Shown piece after piece: positions 46,769-58,611 of a DNA stretch of 64,000 nt. Made by a program: the position numbers and the translations under genes. The DNA lies in contig CALYLW010000185.1 in assembly GCA_944989445.1 (NCBI GenBank), positions 314,001 through 378,000 of the forward strand. The letters run 5' to 3'. This stretch comes from Ampullaceana balthica (taxonomy: Eukaryota; Mollusca; Gastropoda; Lymnaeidae). The notes under the pieces are model-generated. The model did not search any database. It worked only from the letters and a program-made list of their open reading frames with translations, and had not been told where the DNA came from. Each line of letters begins with the position of its first letter. Position 1 is the stretch's first letter.

Positions 46769-47588
46769 GAAGGTGGCTTTTACAACGACAACAGTGGCTT
46801 TAAAAAATAAAATTGGTGGTGGCTCTTACCCATAAATAGTGTGAGTTTCACTGTGGTTAAGTGAAGACGTTAATATAATCAGTTTTGTCAACAATGACGT
46901 GTTCACGAGCAGCTGGCAGACGTTAGGAGATTGCCGTAATCGGATGTTCAGAAACAAACCTGCTGAAATTAATGAGTCGTTATCGGATAATTTCGTTTAA
47001 TTGTTGAAGGGGAGATCATTCCCAAATATTTATATTGTTGATTCTACAATTACCTCCCGTCTAATGAACTTTGTGAGTGATGCGAGTTCAGTTCATTTTA
47101 ACTAATTGCTCGGCATCGCATTATTGAACCCGGAAAAAGAAAGACAAACAGAATCAAATGTATAAGAGCGATAGCGCTGTTTCGCTTTCAGTGTTTAGGA
47201 TTAGTTTCCATCGGTGATCATGGCAAATAAAGGGAGTTTACCGAAGGTCGTCACCTAGTGTAAAGGCGAGTTACTTTCTTGTTGACAGTACAACACAAAG
47301 ACACAAAGCATGCAATTATTGCAATTTTTCAGGATTTTAAGGGGAAACAATTTAAGAACGATGGAAGCAATTAGGCCACGCCCCAAAAAACACCATTAAA
47401 ATCTGACGTAGTTCAAAGTTATGATGGAGTAGATCTACGACTCCGAAACTCTCTGGTCATCAGTTTACGTCACTCTTACGCCATTGCAGGGTACAGCGTA
47501 GACAAATCTGTTACCATAATCTGTATGCTTTAGGACTGCAGATAATAAGGGGCACAGATAGGAGGCTAGAACCTTCCAGCACATTTAG
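46769..47588. other. Upstream flank of the GPCR gene
   Basis: Unique-looking DNA 5' of the receptor start. No certain promoter element or upstream exon is visible. A TAAAAAATAAAA run lies about 30 bp upstream of the ATG. Confidence 0.4.
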
Positions 47589-47775
47589 ACCTAAGATAGG
47601 GTTGCCAGATACGTGGACACCTAAAGGAGGACACAATATAACAAAAAGGGGGACAAAGGAGGACATAATAAAACAAAAAGGAGGACGACAAAGGATAACC
47701 TGTTGAATATTTCATTTGAGTCGTCCCGGATTAAACTCACAGTCACTACAATTTAATTGTAATTGCTGTCATTAA

Positions 47776-47954
47776 CAGAGCCGTCTTTACACCAGTTTGG
47801 GCCTCCGGGCAAAGATATAGTGTTGGGCCCCTTCCCCGCAGGAATAAAAAATAAATATACATACTATATAAAAATAAACATATTCCCATGGGGCCCCTAT
47901 GCTCGTGGGCCCCCGGGCACATGCCCAACGGGCCTATGCGTTAAGACGGCCCTG
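47776..47954. mobile_element. Nested MITE, 179 bp, hAT type
   Basis: It starts CAGAGCCGTCTTTA and ends, on the minus strand, CAGGGCCGTCTTAA. Flanking octamers are GTCATTAA (47768-47775) and GCCATTAA (47955-47962), a 7 of 8 match. The interior has GGGCC/GGCCC inverted blocks. It lies inside the 47597-50130 element and is therefore younger. A truncated relative lies at 44283. Confidence 0.83.
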
Positions 47955-48710
47955 GCCATTAAGTGTATCTGACTCTTTGTGAATAATTGGTTTTCAAACT
48001 GTCAACAACAAAAAATCATTTAAATAGCTGATTGTACAATCATTATCTTATAATCTGATTAATTACATGACATATTTCTCGGATGCAAATGTTAAATGCC
48101 ATCTAAAGATTGACCCAATTGTTCAACCGTGTGGGGGTGGGGGTGGGGATAATTACATGGTTTATTATTACTTCAGTCTTTGTTTCTGTACAAGCAATAT
48201 TTTTAGTGATTTCCAAATCTTCAAATGATATGTGCATCAAACCAGCTGTGCAGGTCATCGAGTTTATAAATTGATGATGACAAATTGTATTAAATGGTAA
48301 GTTGCTTCAGCTTCAGGTTTTTCAGCAACACATGTGAAAACTTGGGCTGAGAAGAGACGTCAACTTGCTCGATGACGCGAACAGTTTGATACAGTTTCTA
48401 TGTCTCTCACTATCAACATGGCACACCGCGTCAGTAGCCCCTTTGTTGGCAACGGACAGTAGCTATCGCACATCATACACGTCTCTCACTGTCAACATGG
48501 CGCTCCACGTCAGTAGCTCCTGTGTTGGCAACGGACAGTAGCTCTCGCACATCATACACTTTGACTCATTCAAGTAGCTATCGCACATCATACACTTTGA
48601 CTCATTCACATTGCGTCCTTCAACGATGCAAGAAATCTTGTTTTCATAATGTTCAAGAATTTGCATTCTCTCTTTGTAGAAGCAATTGTCATAAACATAG
48701 ACGGCCACAA

Positions 48711-49960
48711 TTTCAGATCGATTGTATGTAAATAATACATACTGTAATTAAATTAATGAATTTTTAGATTTCCTCTATTTATCTCTATGTAGCATGTTCA
48801 TTTTTTGTGCTTGAGTGTCGCGGTGCGTATTATATTGAACAACCTTTTTAATACATTCCTGTCGCGCTGTGCGTTGCATATTATATTGACGATACTTTTT
48901 AAAAATATATTCCCGATCGGTGCGAATTATATTAAACATGTTTTACAGGTTTTTTTTTAAATTTTAAATCCTTTATATTAACTCGTGGTGTCTGAGCCCT
49001 TGGTTGAATGCCCCAAAAAAAACTTTGGATCGATTTTTAACCCACTTCCCTGTATGCTGGCGAGGTGAAATTTTGCAGGCAGACTCCTGCCGATGATAAA
49101 AATGATGCATCAAAATTTCAGATCGATCGAATGTACTGTAATTATATTAATACATTTTAGATGATCTTTATTTATCTATATGTAACATTTTAACATTTTT
49201 TACTCTAGTTTCGTTGTGCGTATTATATTGAACAACCTTTCCTGTCGCGCAATAAGGTGCGTGTTATATTGACAACACTTTTTAAAAACATATTCCCGAT
49301 CGGTGCGCATTATATTAAACACGTTTTACGAGACATAACTAAAATTTGTATTTTTGGATTTTTGTGCGATGCGTATTATAATAAACATTCTTTTAGTTAT
49401 GTCTCGTACATACAGGATTTATAGTCAAAAACTTTGTTTTTAAATCCTTTATATTATTTCGTGGTGTCTGCACCCTTGATTGCTTGATTGCTTGTCGCCA
49501 AAACTTTTGATCGATTTTTAACCCACTTGCTCGTAAGCTAGCGAGCTGAAATTTTGCAGGCAGTTTCATACCGATAATAAAAACAATGTATCAAAATTTC
49601 AGATCGATCGAATGTACCGTAATTAAATTATTGATTTTTTAGATTATTTAATTTATTCCTATGTATCATGTTATTTTTTGAGATAGAGCGTCGCGGTGCG
49701 TATTATATTGAACAACCTTTCTGTCGCGCAATAAGGTGCGTATTTTATTGACAACACTTTTTATAAACATATTCCTGATCGGTGCGCATTATATTAAACA
49801 TGTTTTACGACACAACTACAATTTTGTATTTCTGCATGGTCTGGCGCTGCGTATTATAATGAACATTCTTGTAGTTACGTCTCGTACATAAAGGATTTAT
49901 AGTGAAAAACTTGGTTTTTACGGGTTTTTTTTTATTTACGGGTTGTTTATATTAAAAGTA
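48711..49960. repeat. Three tandem copies of an approximately 400-480-bp AT-rich unit
   Basis: Units start near 48711, 49110 and 49590. Each contains TTTCAGATCGAT, GCGTATTATATTGAACAACC, CCCGATCGGTGCG or CCTGATCGGTGCG, and (first two units and the start of the third) ATCGATTTTTAACCCACTT. They are diverged and non-coding, and lie inside the hAT element. Confidence 0.8.
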
Positions 49961-50130
49961 AAAGTAAACAGGCGGCGATGTAATAGTTGTAACAACGATA
50001 CATAACATCATAATATACAATGTAAAAAACGCCGGACATTTTTAACGATTTTAGCTTTGCCTGCCGGACGGAGGACATTGAGCTAAAAATGAGGACATGT
50101 CCTCCTTTTCCCGGACGTCTGGCAACCCTA

Positions 50131-50395
50131 ACCTAGGATGACCTGGCTAAGACAACCCTCCCCACCCCTTCGAGCTGACTCAACTATAGGACATCCCAGA
50201 AACTGGTGATACAACTAAACATAGTGTTACCAGCATCAAATCATCACCTAAAGGTTCAGCTCCGGGGGCTAATGCCCCCTGTTCCCTCCCTCTTTACGCC
50301 GATTAGACATCCAGCGGGGGTGGGGGGTGGCAGCGTAGTACACTTGAAATATTTAACTGCTAAATATTTAGCAACAGCGTCTTTATGTCTCGTGA
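50131..50395. other. Unique flank before the donor-like array
   Basis: A 64-codon plus-strand frame (50206-50400) ends at the first array unit. It has no domain. It could be an exon ending in GAG|GTAAGT, but nothing else supports this. Confidence 0.3.
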
Positions 50396-51243
50396 GGTAA
50401 GTATCATTACAATTTTAACGTGTCTCGTGAGGTGAGTATCATTACAATTTTAACGTGTCTCGTGAGGTGAGTATCATTACAATTTTAACGTGTCTCCTGA
50501 GGTTAGTATCATTACAATTTTAACGTGTCTCGTAAGGTAAGTATCATTACAATTTTAACGTGTCTCGTAGGGTAAGTATCATTACAATTTTAACGTGTCT
50601 CGTAAGGTAAGTATCATTACAATTTTAACGTGTCTCGTGAGGTGAGTATCATTACAATTTTAACGTGTCTCGTGAGGTAAGTATCATTACATATTTAACG
50701 TGTCTCGTAAGGTAAGTATCATTACAATTATAACGTGTCTCGTAAGGTAAGTATCATTACAATTTTAACGTGTCTCGTGAGGTGTGTATCATTACAATTT
50801 TAACGTGTCTCGTAAGGTAAGTATCATTACAATTTTAACGTGTCTCGTAAGGTAAGTATCATTACAATTTTAACGTGTCTTGTAAGGTAAGTATCACTAC
50901 AATTTTAACGTGTCTCGTAAGGTAAGTATCACTACAATTTTACCATGTCTCGTAAGGTGAGTATCACTACAATTTGACCGTGTCTCGTGAGGTGAGTATC
51001 ACTACAATTTGACCGTGTCTCGTGAGGTGAGTATCACTACAATTTGACCGTGTCTCGTGAGGTGAGTATCACTACAATTTGACCGTGTCTCGTGAGGTGA
51101 GTATCACTACAATTTGACCGTGTCTTGTGAGGTGAGTATCACTACAATTTGACCGTGTCTCGTGAGGTGAGTATCACTACAATTTGACCGTGTCTCGTGA
51201 GGTGAGTATCATTACAATTTGACCGTGTCTCGTGAGGTGAGTA
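50396..51243 (+). repeat. 35-bp tandem array carrying a 5' splice-site consensus
   Basis: About 24 copies of a 35-bp unit containing TCTCGTGAGGTAAGTATCAT or the GGTGAGT version. Nearly every unit has AG followed by GTAAGT or GTGAGT on the plus strand, the metazoan splice-donor consensus. Two blocks differ: the left half has ATTACAATTTTAACG, the right half has ACTACAATTTGACCG. A CACTAAC branch-point-like motif and a CACTCCAG acceptor-like motif follow the last unit (51245-51270). Confidence 0.93.
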
Positions 51244-51270
51244 GCACTAACATTTCACCATCCACTCCAG

Positions 51271-51888
51271 CCCCACGCCGGCCCACCCCCGCTTCCACTC
51301 AATTAACTAATCCAGGAGGCATGTAGCCGTCACGAGATGACGTATCTCAGTACCTCATATTTCCACCCCGATATTGTTGCCCCTTCACCCCTCGCTCTCC
51401 CATCGGACAAGATCGTCTTCTCCTCATCTCCTTTATTCTATTGCTCGTTAATCAACGCCGTCAGCTCCACCTCTACCTCCCCCCTCCCATCTTCCCTACA
51501 CTCGTGTACATCACACTGCACTTCTCCTAGCGCCCCCCGTCCCCACCACACCCCGAGGAAGCTCCACAAGGCTTTCACCCCTCAGTGACCCTATTATCAT
51601 CGGGAAATATTCCTCTTCTTGCGCGACCAAATCGTCTTGTGGTGGAAGTGGATTGGAATTTGAGAGATTTTGGGGTGGGGTACGGAGGAGCGAGGGGCGT
51701 CCCGGTTTATTGTTGCGTGTGGCCCAATTTGGCAAAGGTTAAAACGAACCCCCTGTCTCAGACAATGGTTGAAGGGACATAAAAAATACATCAACACTCG
51801 CCACAGCCTCGGTAATGCGATTTTTTTTCCCTTTCATTTTTTATCTACCCATACGACTGTCCAATATTGATCAAACTTTCTTATACAA
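51271..51888. other. No recognised gene
   Basis: C/T-rich, then mixed DNA, with short frames on both strands and no domain. Confidence 0.4.
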
Positions 51889-52235
51889 AATCACAATACA
51901 CAATACACAATACACAATACACAATACACAATACACAATACACAATACACAATACACAATACACAATACACAATACACAATACACAATACACAATACACA
52001 ATACACAATACACAATACACAATACACAATACACAATACACAATACACAATACACAATACACAATACACAATACACAATACACAATACACAATACACAAT
52101 ACACAATACACAATACACAATACACAATACACAATACACAATACACAATACACAATACACAATACACAATACACAATACACAATACACAATACACAATAC
52201 ACAATACACAATACACAATACACAATACACAATAC
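51889..52235. repeat. 7-bp tandem array, left part
   Basis: About 49 essentially perfect copies of ACAATAC. The array is interrupted by the hAT element at 52236-54205 and resumes at 54206-54241. Since 7 is not divisible by 3, all frames cycle through the same peptide (TIHNTQY), which is not a gene. Confidence 0.97.
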
Positions 52236-52461
52236 TAGGCCTGTCAACGGGTACCCGGGACCCGGGTACCCATTGCCGTGTGATTACCCGGGTAGTAAAA
52301 TTCCGCCCGGGTACCCGTGAAAATGTGGCTTCTATCTATGTCTATATTAACCGTAGGCCAAACTTCGGCTCCCATGTGGCTTTTTGTGTTTACATTGTGG
52401 CTTGCGAAACAATTTATCAAATGAAAATTTTTGTTTCAAATATATTCTGTGAAGTACTTCT

Positions 52462-52577
52462 AAGGAGAAATATCTGTCAACGGGAAATATCTGTCAACGG
52501 GAAATATCTGTCAACGGGAAATATCTGTCAACGGGAAATATCTGTCAACGGGAAATATCTGTCAACGGGAAATAAAA
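52462..52577. repeat. 17-bp tandem array inside the hAT element
   Basis: Six to seven copies of GAAATATCTGTCAACGG. The CTGTCAACGGG part is identical to bases in the element's own left terminus. Confidence 0.9.
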
Positions 52578-52715
52578 TATGGTCCCAACAAATACAATGT
52601 ATTTTGATTATTTTTTTTCTCTCAACCTGAAACAGAAATCGCACAACACACTAAAAAAATGGTTCTTTAAAATAATCGTATAACGTAAACAAAAGTCATC
52701 TGCCAAAAAAAAATG

Positions 52716-53575
52716 ATGGACTGCTTAGAGATGAAAGACGCTGTGTTTGTTAATAAAAAAAACACTCTTGCTTTGACTAACTTTGCTTTGAAATACGCCG
52801 ATTGATACTAGCTAATATTGTTTATTTACCCCCTCTCCTCCATTCACTCCTATAACCCACACCCCTTACATCCGCCTTACTTCTTGTGTTCATTAACACG
52901 TGGTGACCTAGAAAAACTGATGCTAATAATTCGTACAAGGTCTTCAGTATTTAAATTTAATAATTTGAATAGTTACTAACAGTGTAGGATGGGCAGACGT
53001 CGGCTGTGAGGATGAACTGCACAGAGATGAAAGATGCCATGTTTGTTTTTTGTTCATTCAAACACCCTTGCTTTGAAACTAACTTTGCTTTGAAATAGCC
53101 GACAGTGGGTCACCGACTGATACTATCTATCTAATGGCGGTTTTTCTACTCTCCCCCCCCTCTCCTCTCTTCCTTCCTATAACCCAGTGCTTCTCAAAAC
53201 TTTTGTATTGCGGACCGGCAGGAATGTTTTCCATTGCATCTGGAACCGGTGTACTATTTTCCCTGTACTTACATGGTAGCGAAATGAATTATATTTCCGT
53301 TTATTTTATTTCCCTTTATTTCTTTCATTTATTTGCTTATTATTGTCAAAAATGACAAATTCTATAGGGTTGGTATTATTGATAGCAATTGGAGGATTAT
53401 AATTATATTTTTCTCTCCTTTCTTGATAACTTCCACGGACCCCCACTTTGAGAAGCACTGCTATAACCCACACCCTTGCATTCGCTTGTTTCTTGTGTTC
53501 ATTGACACAAAATTGATATTAATAATACACCCAAAGTTAACAAGATGTGTTAGACGTCGTGTGGCATCAGGCTAA
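52716..53575. repeat. Diverged tandem duplication; second copy holds a MITE
   Basis: Copy 1 (about 52716-52930) and copy 2 (about 53011-53530) share AGAGATGAAAGA, CTTGCTTTGA, ACTAACTTTGCTTTGAAATA, CCTATAACCCACACCC and CTTGTGTTCATT in order. Copy 2 is interrupted at CTATAACC by the element at 53185-53460, so copy 1 is the empty-site version. Confidence 0.85.
53185..53460 (+). mobile_element. Nested non-autonomous hAT-type element, 276 bp
   Basis: It is bounded by CAGTGCTTCTCAAAAC and, on the minus strand, CAGTGCTTCTCAAAGT. The exact duplication CTATAACC flanks it at 53177-53184 and 53461-53468. It shares family blocks (GACCGGCAGGAAT, GGTAGCGAAATG) with the elements at 11511, 32786 (inverted) and 62533. 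Confidence 0.92.
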
Positions 53576-54205
53576 TCAAGTTGACAGCGACACGGCAAAA
53601 TGCAACCATTGTAATTAAATTGTGTCTGTGAAGGGTGGCAACCCAACGCGATAAAACGCAACGTGAACGTAATTCATAAAATTGATATTGATAAACAAAC
53701 CGCCGATCCACCCAATATCAGAAATATTTTGGTGTCAACAAAAGCAGTACCACTGACCAAAGCACGATCACTTCAGATTTATCGCAGTATAGCATACGTC
53801 ATCGCCCTTAGCATCGACTACCGACGCCAAGTGGATATTAACATTAAAGGTATGACACTGAATGTTTCGTCATTGCCGTAGACATTTTGTTTGCATGTTC
53901 AGTTTATTGTCATTTATGAGTATGACGAATGCATTTACAGCAGGAATTGAATAAAAGTTTTTAGTGCATTATAGTTAATTATAGTGCATTAGTAATAGTA
54001 TGTTACTGTAACTGGAAGCAAGCCGTTGGCTACTACTACTGTGTGAAATGAGGTGCATGGATGGTGGCTAGGTTGCATTGTATTGTATGGCGATCATGAC
54101 GGGGAAAATTATGCGACGTTTAAGTTTAGAACGGGTAACCCGGGTACCCGTTCGAAATTTTCACGGGTACCCGGGCAGCTTTTTTCAACAAAATTGACAG
54201 CCCTA

Positions 54206-54241
54206 CACAATACACAATACACAATACACAATACACAATAC
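54206..54241. repeat. 7-bp tandem array, right part
   Basis: Five copies of the ACAATAC unit continue the array broken by the hAT insertion. Confidence 0.93.
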
Positions 54242-54385
54242 ATATCTCTTCAAGTAACGACCATTCTAAATAAATGCTCATATTAACAACCAATAGGAAT
54301 ATCCCGATATTTGCTATTATAAATAGCCCTAACAGAATTCCCGATATTTTTGCTGAATTTCTTTAAAATACCAGCAGCGCATTTG

Positions 54386-54622
54386 GTGCGCAACAATCTG
54401 TTGTTTCACAGACACGTTTATAGCAATGCCGTGAATCTAAGGGTTTGGTGCGCAGCGTTTCACAGACAAGTTCATAGCAATGCCGTGAATCTAAGGGTTT
54501 GGTGCGCAGCAATCTGTTGTTTCACGGACAAGTTCATAGCAATGCCGTGAATCTAGGGGTTTGGTGCGCAGCAATCTGTTGTTTCACGGACAATTCCATA
54601 GCAATGCCGTGAATCTAAGGTG
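54386..54622. repeat. 62-bp tandem repeat, about four copies
   Basis: The unit contains ATAGCAATGCCGTGAATCTA and GTTTGGTGCGCAGC. One copy lacks about 12 bp (AATCTGTTGT region). Confidence 0.9.
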
Positions 54623-54743
54623 TTAGAAGAGGTTCAACTTAAAATAATAAAGAGACATAAGTTTAGGGACGTGAAATTTAAAAACACAAGTGCACGAAGG
54701 TGAAACTGAAGAATGTTGGGGAAGGTTAGCCCCCTGTCTGACT

Positions 54744-54839
54744 CAGCTAGAGAGACTTATGCCACTATACATGGCATTTGTGGATCTTATGAAAGCTTTT
54801 GATTTAGTCAGTCGCAGCGGGCTATTTCAAATCCTGGAA
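54744..54839 (+). pseudogene. LINE reverse-transcriptase fragment
   Basis: Thirty-two codons read QLERLMPLYMAFVDLMKAFD and then LVSRSGLFQILE. This is the reverse-transcriptase segment with the first catalytic aspartate (FVDLTKAFDTVSR.GLW in related LINEs). Both flanks leave the family abruptly, and the right flank runs into a short tandem repeat. The style of this motif fits the same LINE group as the fragment at 63241-64000, not the one at 6699. Confidence 0.75.
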
Positions 54840-54975
54840 ATCGCATATCTGCTGGACATGTAATGTGTTTTGCCAGCTAGCCATCCGTTTAACCGCACAT
54901 CTGCTGGACATGTAATGTGTTTGGCTAACTAGCCACCCGTTTAACCGCACATCTGCCTGGCACGTAAGGTGTTTG
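54840..54975. repeat. 53-bp repeat, two to three copies
   Basis: The unit contains CGCACATCTGCTGGACATGT and a CTAGCCA(C/T)CCGTTTAACC segment. Confidence 0.85.
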
Positions 54976-55649
54976 ACGACGTTTGCTGAATTCTTCGTGC
55001 CCCGTCTCTTAACAATCTGACCCCCCCCCCATACCCGCAGGCTATGTTGTAAATGTGTGACTAACAATTGATCTAAGTCGTATTATTACATAATATCCTC
55101 TCTAGCTTACATCTTTCTTCTCACCCAATTCTTTAAAATTTCGCTTGGATTTGTTTTAAAAAATCGCAACATGAAACAATATAATGTTTTAAAGAGATAA
55201 ATTAGTAATATTATAATTTCTAAGGCGCCATAGCGGCAGTTTTCTTATTACAAAATTGAGCACCAAAGAAATTGATTTTTCGTTTTGTGTTTTTCCTGAT
55301 TTCTCGCCACTCGATTTTTACACCATCAAAGTTTTTTATTTTCTTGTTTTCGATATACACACATACACACATATACACACACATACACACATATGTACAT
55401 AGAACTTCTTTGTACCAGTTCCAACACTTCCTCCCTAATTCTTTCTGTCTCGTAGACTTAGTTTTGTTTCCAGTTTCCGGCTAAGAGATAAGAATTTTAA
55501 TCCTCGAGTCAGCCTCGGCGGTGAGGAGCCGCCATCTTGTTGTTATTGTTTTTAGTTTTTGTATCTTGCTTGAGATAATCACCTCATTTAGTTTATAAAT
55601 AACTTCCTGTCAAGAGGTAGATAGGATAGGCAGAAAAAAAAATCTAAAC
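54976..55649. other. No recognised gene
   Basis: AT-rich DNA with an ACACACATA microsatellite at about 55355-55395. Confidence 0.45.
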
Positions 55650-55968
55650 ATCTAGGTGTCCATATATACAACTAGATGTCCATATATCCACACCTAGATG
55701 TCTATATCTACACTTATGACTTCTATATCTACAACTAGATGTCTATATCCGCAATTAGATGTCTATATTCACACCTAGATGTCTTTATTTACAAATATAT
55801 GTCTATATCCACACCTAGATGTCTATATCAACACCTAGATGTCTATATCCACACCTAGATGTCTATATCCACACCTAGATGTCTATATCCACACCTAGAT
55901 GTCTATATCCACACCTAGATGTCTATAACCACACCTAGATGTCTATATCCACACCTAGATGTCTGGAG
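55650..55968. repeat. 20-bp tandem array
   Basis: About 16 copies of TAGATGTCTATATCCACACC. The left third is degenerate and the right third is near perfect, so the array looks to have expanded from the right. Confidence 0.94.
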
Positions 55969-57711
55969 ACACATGCCATACACCGCTGCTTGTCTCCGTC
56001 ACGAAAGATTTCAGCCGACGGAATTTTTAGGTCTTCAAAAAAACTCCTCATGGCATTTTGCGAACGTGTTTGTTAAGTTCACTAAACCTGTGTCACCATC
56101 GCTTATCTTCACCTGTGAGATAATACCTGTGTCACCATCGCTTATCTTCACCTGTGAGATAATGAGAAAAATTATACAAGAGACAACGGACCCGACAAAT
56201 AAAAGAAGGAAATGCGATTTTAAATAGTTTTTTTTCCCATCTCTTCTTTACCCGGTTTAAACCCTCGCCATCCAAAGCATAGAGCTCGGAAGGATGTGGG
56301 TAAGGCAGCTCACCCCACGAGACGATGGCGGCACGTAAATAAATATGGCTTTTATTATCACGGCATAAGACATTAACTACAGAGTTGTCTGCCGATTGTC
56401 TGCGCAGAATGGCGGCAGCTTCAGTTAAAACAAGGCCGTGCCAGGTTCGGCAACTCAGACAGTTTAAAGCTCCGTTTAAAATAGTTGGTCAATTGGGGGT
56501 CGGTAGAAGATCGTAGGTGACTCACTGGAGTTTGTAAAGTAGGAGTGGTTCTCAAATTAGTGGTTCTTTTGATATATTAAAATATTACTCGCTTGGGAAT
56601 GGCTCAATGGCTAACGAAAGGGTAGTGTTGAGATGTTCCAAGCTTTGAGTGGTGTTTAATGTTATACAGTTTACAGATCTTAAAGATGTTACAAATGTTA
56701 CAGATGTTAAAGATATTATAGGCGTTAGATATTTTATTGATGTTACATATGTTTTAAATTGTACAGATGTAACATATCTTAAAGTGTTACGAATATTACA
56801 GATGTAGAATTTAAAGTGACCCGTCCATTAGGTGCAAACATTCATCTCTCCACTAGTTATTTCATTCCCATTCAAGAAGATACAATAAATTCATTTAATT
56901 TCCTTTGATTACCCGTCCATCATCTTTGTTTACGTAGTACTCCCCCTTTCTCCCTACTTGTCTTTTTATAATCATTTAATCCCTCATATTCCCCTTTGAC
57001 TTCATTCCCTTTATAGTCCTTTACGCCAACTTCTACCATATAATCTCCGATATCTACCACCAATCCCCAATAATCTCCCACCGCCTCTGTTGATGTCGCT
57101 GCAGACTTATGTGGACTTAGGACTTGGCCAGAATTAACGTCTGCTCCAGTAGTTCATATTTCTACCAATCCACGAGGCTTTCATCTCCCCTCTACCTCCT
57201 TTCACCCCCGTAATCTATCTACTCCCGCTCAGTATAAGAGTGATAGGTCCCCCCTCCCCGACTCCCATCAATGGCACCCCGTCTACTCCTTGATCCAACG
57301 AATCGACTTTGCCAGCAAATTGCCACAATTTGTAGCGCCATCGGGTCACGGGAGAAGTGGTCTTTAATCCGGATGGACAAGTGAATATGAAGTGAATATA
57401 TTCAAACAAGTGAACAAAGATAAAGGGAAACTATTGGGTTCCGGGTTTTAAAAAAGGCGTGATGACAGGGGAGCGAACACAACTCACGGCGGACAGTAAA
57501 TTAGCTCCCTTTGGTTTTAAAAATTGGAGATGTTAATCGCAGTCGTTGTCTCGTCATCTCTAAATATATGAACAGTAAAACGGCTACCCCATCTCCCGAT
57601 CCTTACACAATTTTGACCCCAAACAAATAACAAAAATTCCTGGCAACAGAGTTACAACTCCGATATGATGCTGTTCAAATTGTCAAACTGGAAATGTCAC
57701 CGTCCGGTTGC
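55969..57711. other. No recognised gene
   Basis: It includes a 39-bp direct duplication at about 56085-56162 (ACCATCGCTTATCTTCACCT). A degenerate run of GATGTTACA/AAAGATATT motifs lies at about 56670-56810. The remaining sequence is mixed, with no convincing frame. Confidence 0.45.
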
Positions 57712-58128
57712 ATAACAAAGACACTGCACCCTTTCAACAGGTTTGATCCTACTGACTGAGAACCCCTGTTGCCTAACAAAGACACCCACCCTTTCAACAG
57801 ATTTGATCCTACGGACTGAGAACCCTGTTGCCTAACAAAGACACCCACCCTTTCAACAGGTTTCACCCACGTACTGAGAACCCCTGTTGCCTAACAAAGA
57901 CACCCACCCTTTCAACAGGTATGATCCCACGTACTGAGAACCCCTGTTGCCTAACAAAGACACCCACCCTTTCAACAGATTTGATCCTACTGACTGAGAA
58001 CCCCTGTTTCCTAACAAAGACACCCACCCTTTCAAACAGGTTTGATCCTACTGACTGAGAACCCCTGTTGCCTAACAAAGACACCCACCCTTTCAACAGG
58101 TTTGATCCCACGGACTGAGAACCCCTGT
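57712..58128. repeat. 60-bp tandem array, seven copies
   Basis: The unit contains CCTAACAAAGACACCCACCC and CTGAGAACCCCTGTT. The 60-bp length keeps frames open on both strands; indels in two units break them. Confidence 0.94.
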
Positions 58129-58611
58129 GGAGGCTGCGGGGAGGGGAGGTGCTATATTTTAACGTCTTGAATGATGACGACTGACGTACTACTCCAGGTG
58201 ACGCTCCATTCGGAGACCAGTCTCTGAGTAACAACATTGGTTACAAGTTGACTGTGTCACGTGATCACTGTCAGTACATGACATCATACTGGCATGTGGA
58301 CACGTGTTATAGAAGGTTGTTCAGGTATTAGTTTTTAATTAACCATTATCGGTCATCGCTTTGACCTTCGTCAACTTCGCCTTTATCGACTTGACCTTCA
58401 TCGGTTGACCTTCAGCAACCTGACCTTCGTCACTTGACCCTTGTCGATTTAAAACACCCCCCTAAAACCGCTACCAGTCAAAAAAAAATCCTAATACATT
58501 AGAAGAGAAATGTATGAAATAGAATTCTGTTCAAAAATAACATCAACCTCTTTTCGTCAATCCTTTCAATTAATACTTAGTTTTAAGCTAGATTTGTTTG
58601 AGTAGAGTTTG
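58129..58611. other. Unique DNA with a degenerate TTGACCTTC repeat
   Basis: At about 58350-58445 a loose repeat of TTGACCTTCGTCAAC occurs. No gene was recognised. Confidence 0.45.

Larger units (their letters stand above)
47597..50130. mobile_element. 2.5-kb non-autonomous hAT-type element with nested insertion
   Basis: Ends are TAGGGTTGCCAGA on the left and TAGGGTTGCCAGA on the minus strand at the right. Flanking octamers are ACCTAAGA (47589-47596) and ACCTAGGA (50131-50138), a 7 of 8 match. The same termini bound the 168-bp element at 8215-8382. The terminal regions carry GGAGGACA repeats. The interior holds a complete MITE (47776-47954), unique AT-rich DNA and three tandem copies of an AT-rich unit (48711-49960). 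No transposase frame is present. Confidence 0.8.
52236..54205. mobile_element. 2.0-kb hAT-type element inserted in the 7-bp satellite
   Basis: The left end is TAGGCCTGTCAACGGG; the right end on the minus strand is TAGGGCTGTCAATTTTG. Both are followed within 50 bp by CGGGTACCCG palindromes. The octamer CACAATAC flanks both sides (52228-52235, 54206-54213); it is part of the satellite, so the array is the target. The interior holds a 17-bp array, a diverged internal duplication and a nested MITE. No transposase was recognised. Confidence 0.83.

Noticed and set aside
51889..52235. Telomeric repeat
   Set aside because: The 7-bp ACAATAC unit is not a known metazoan telomere motif, is internal, and is interrupted by a transposon.
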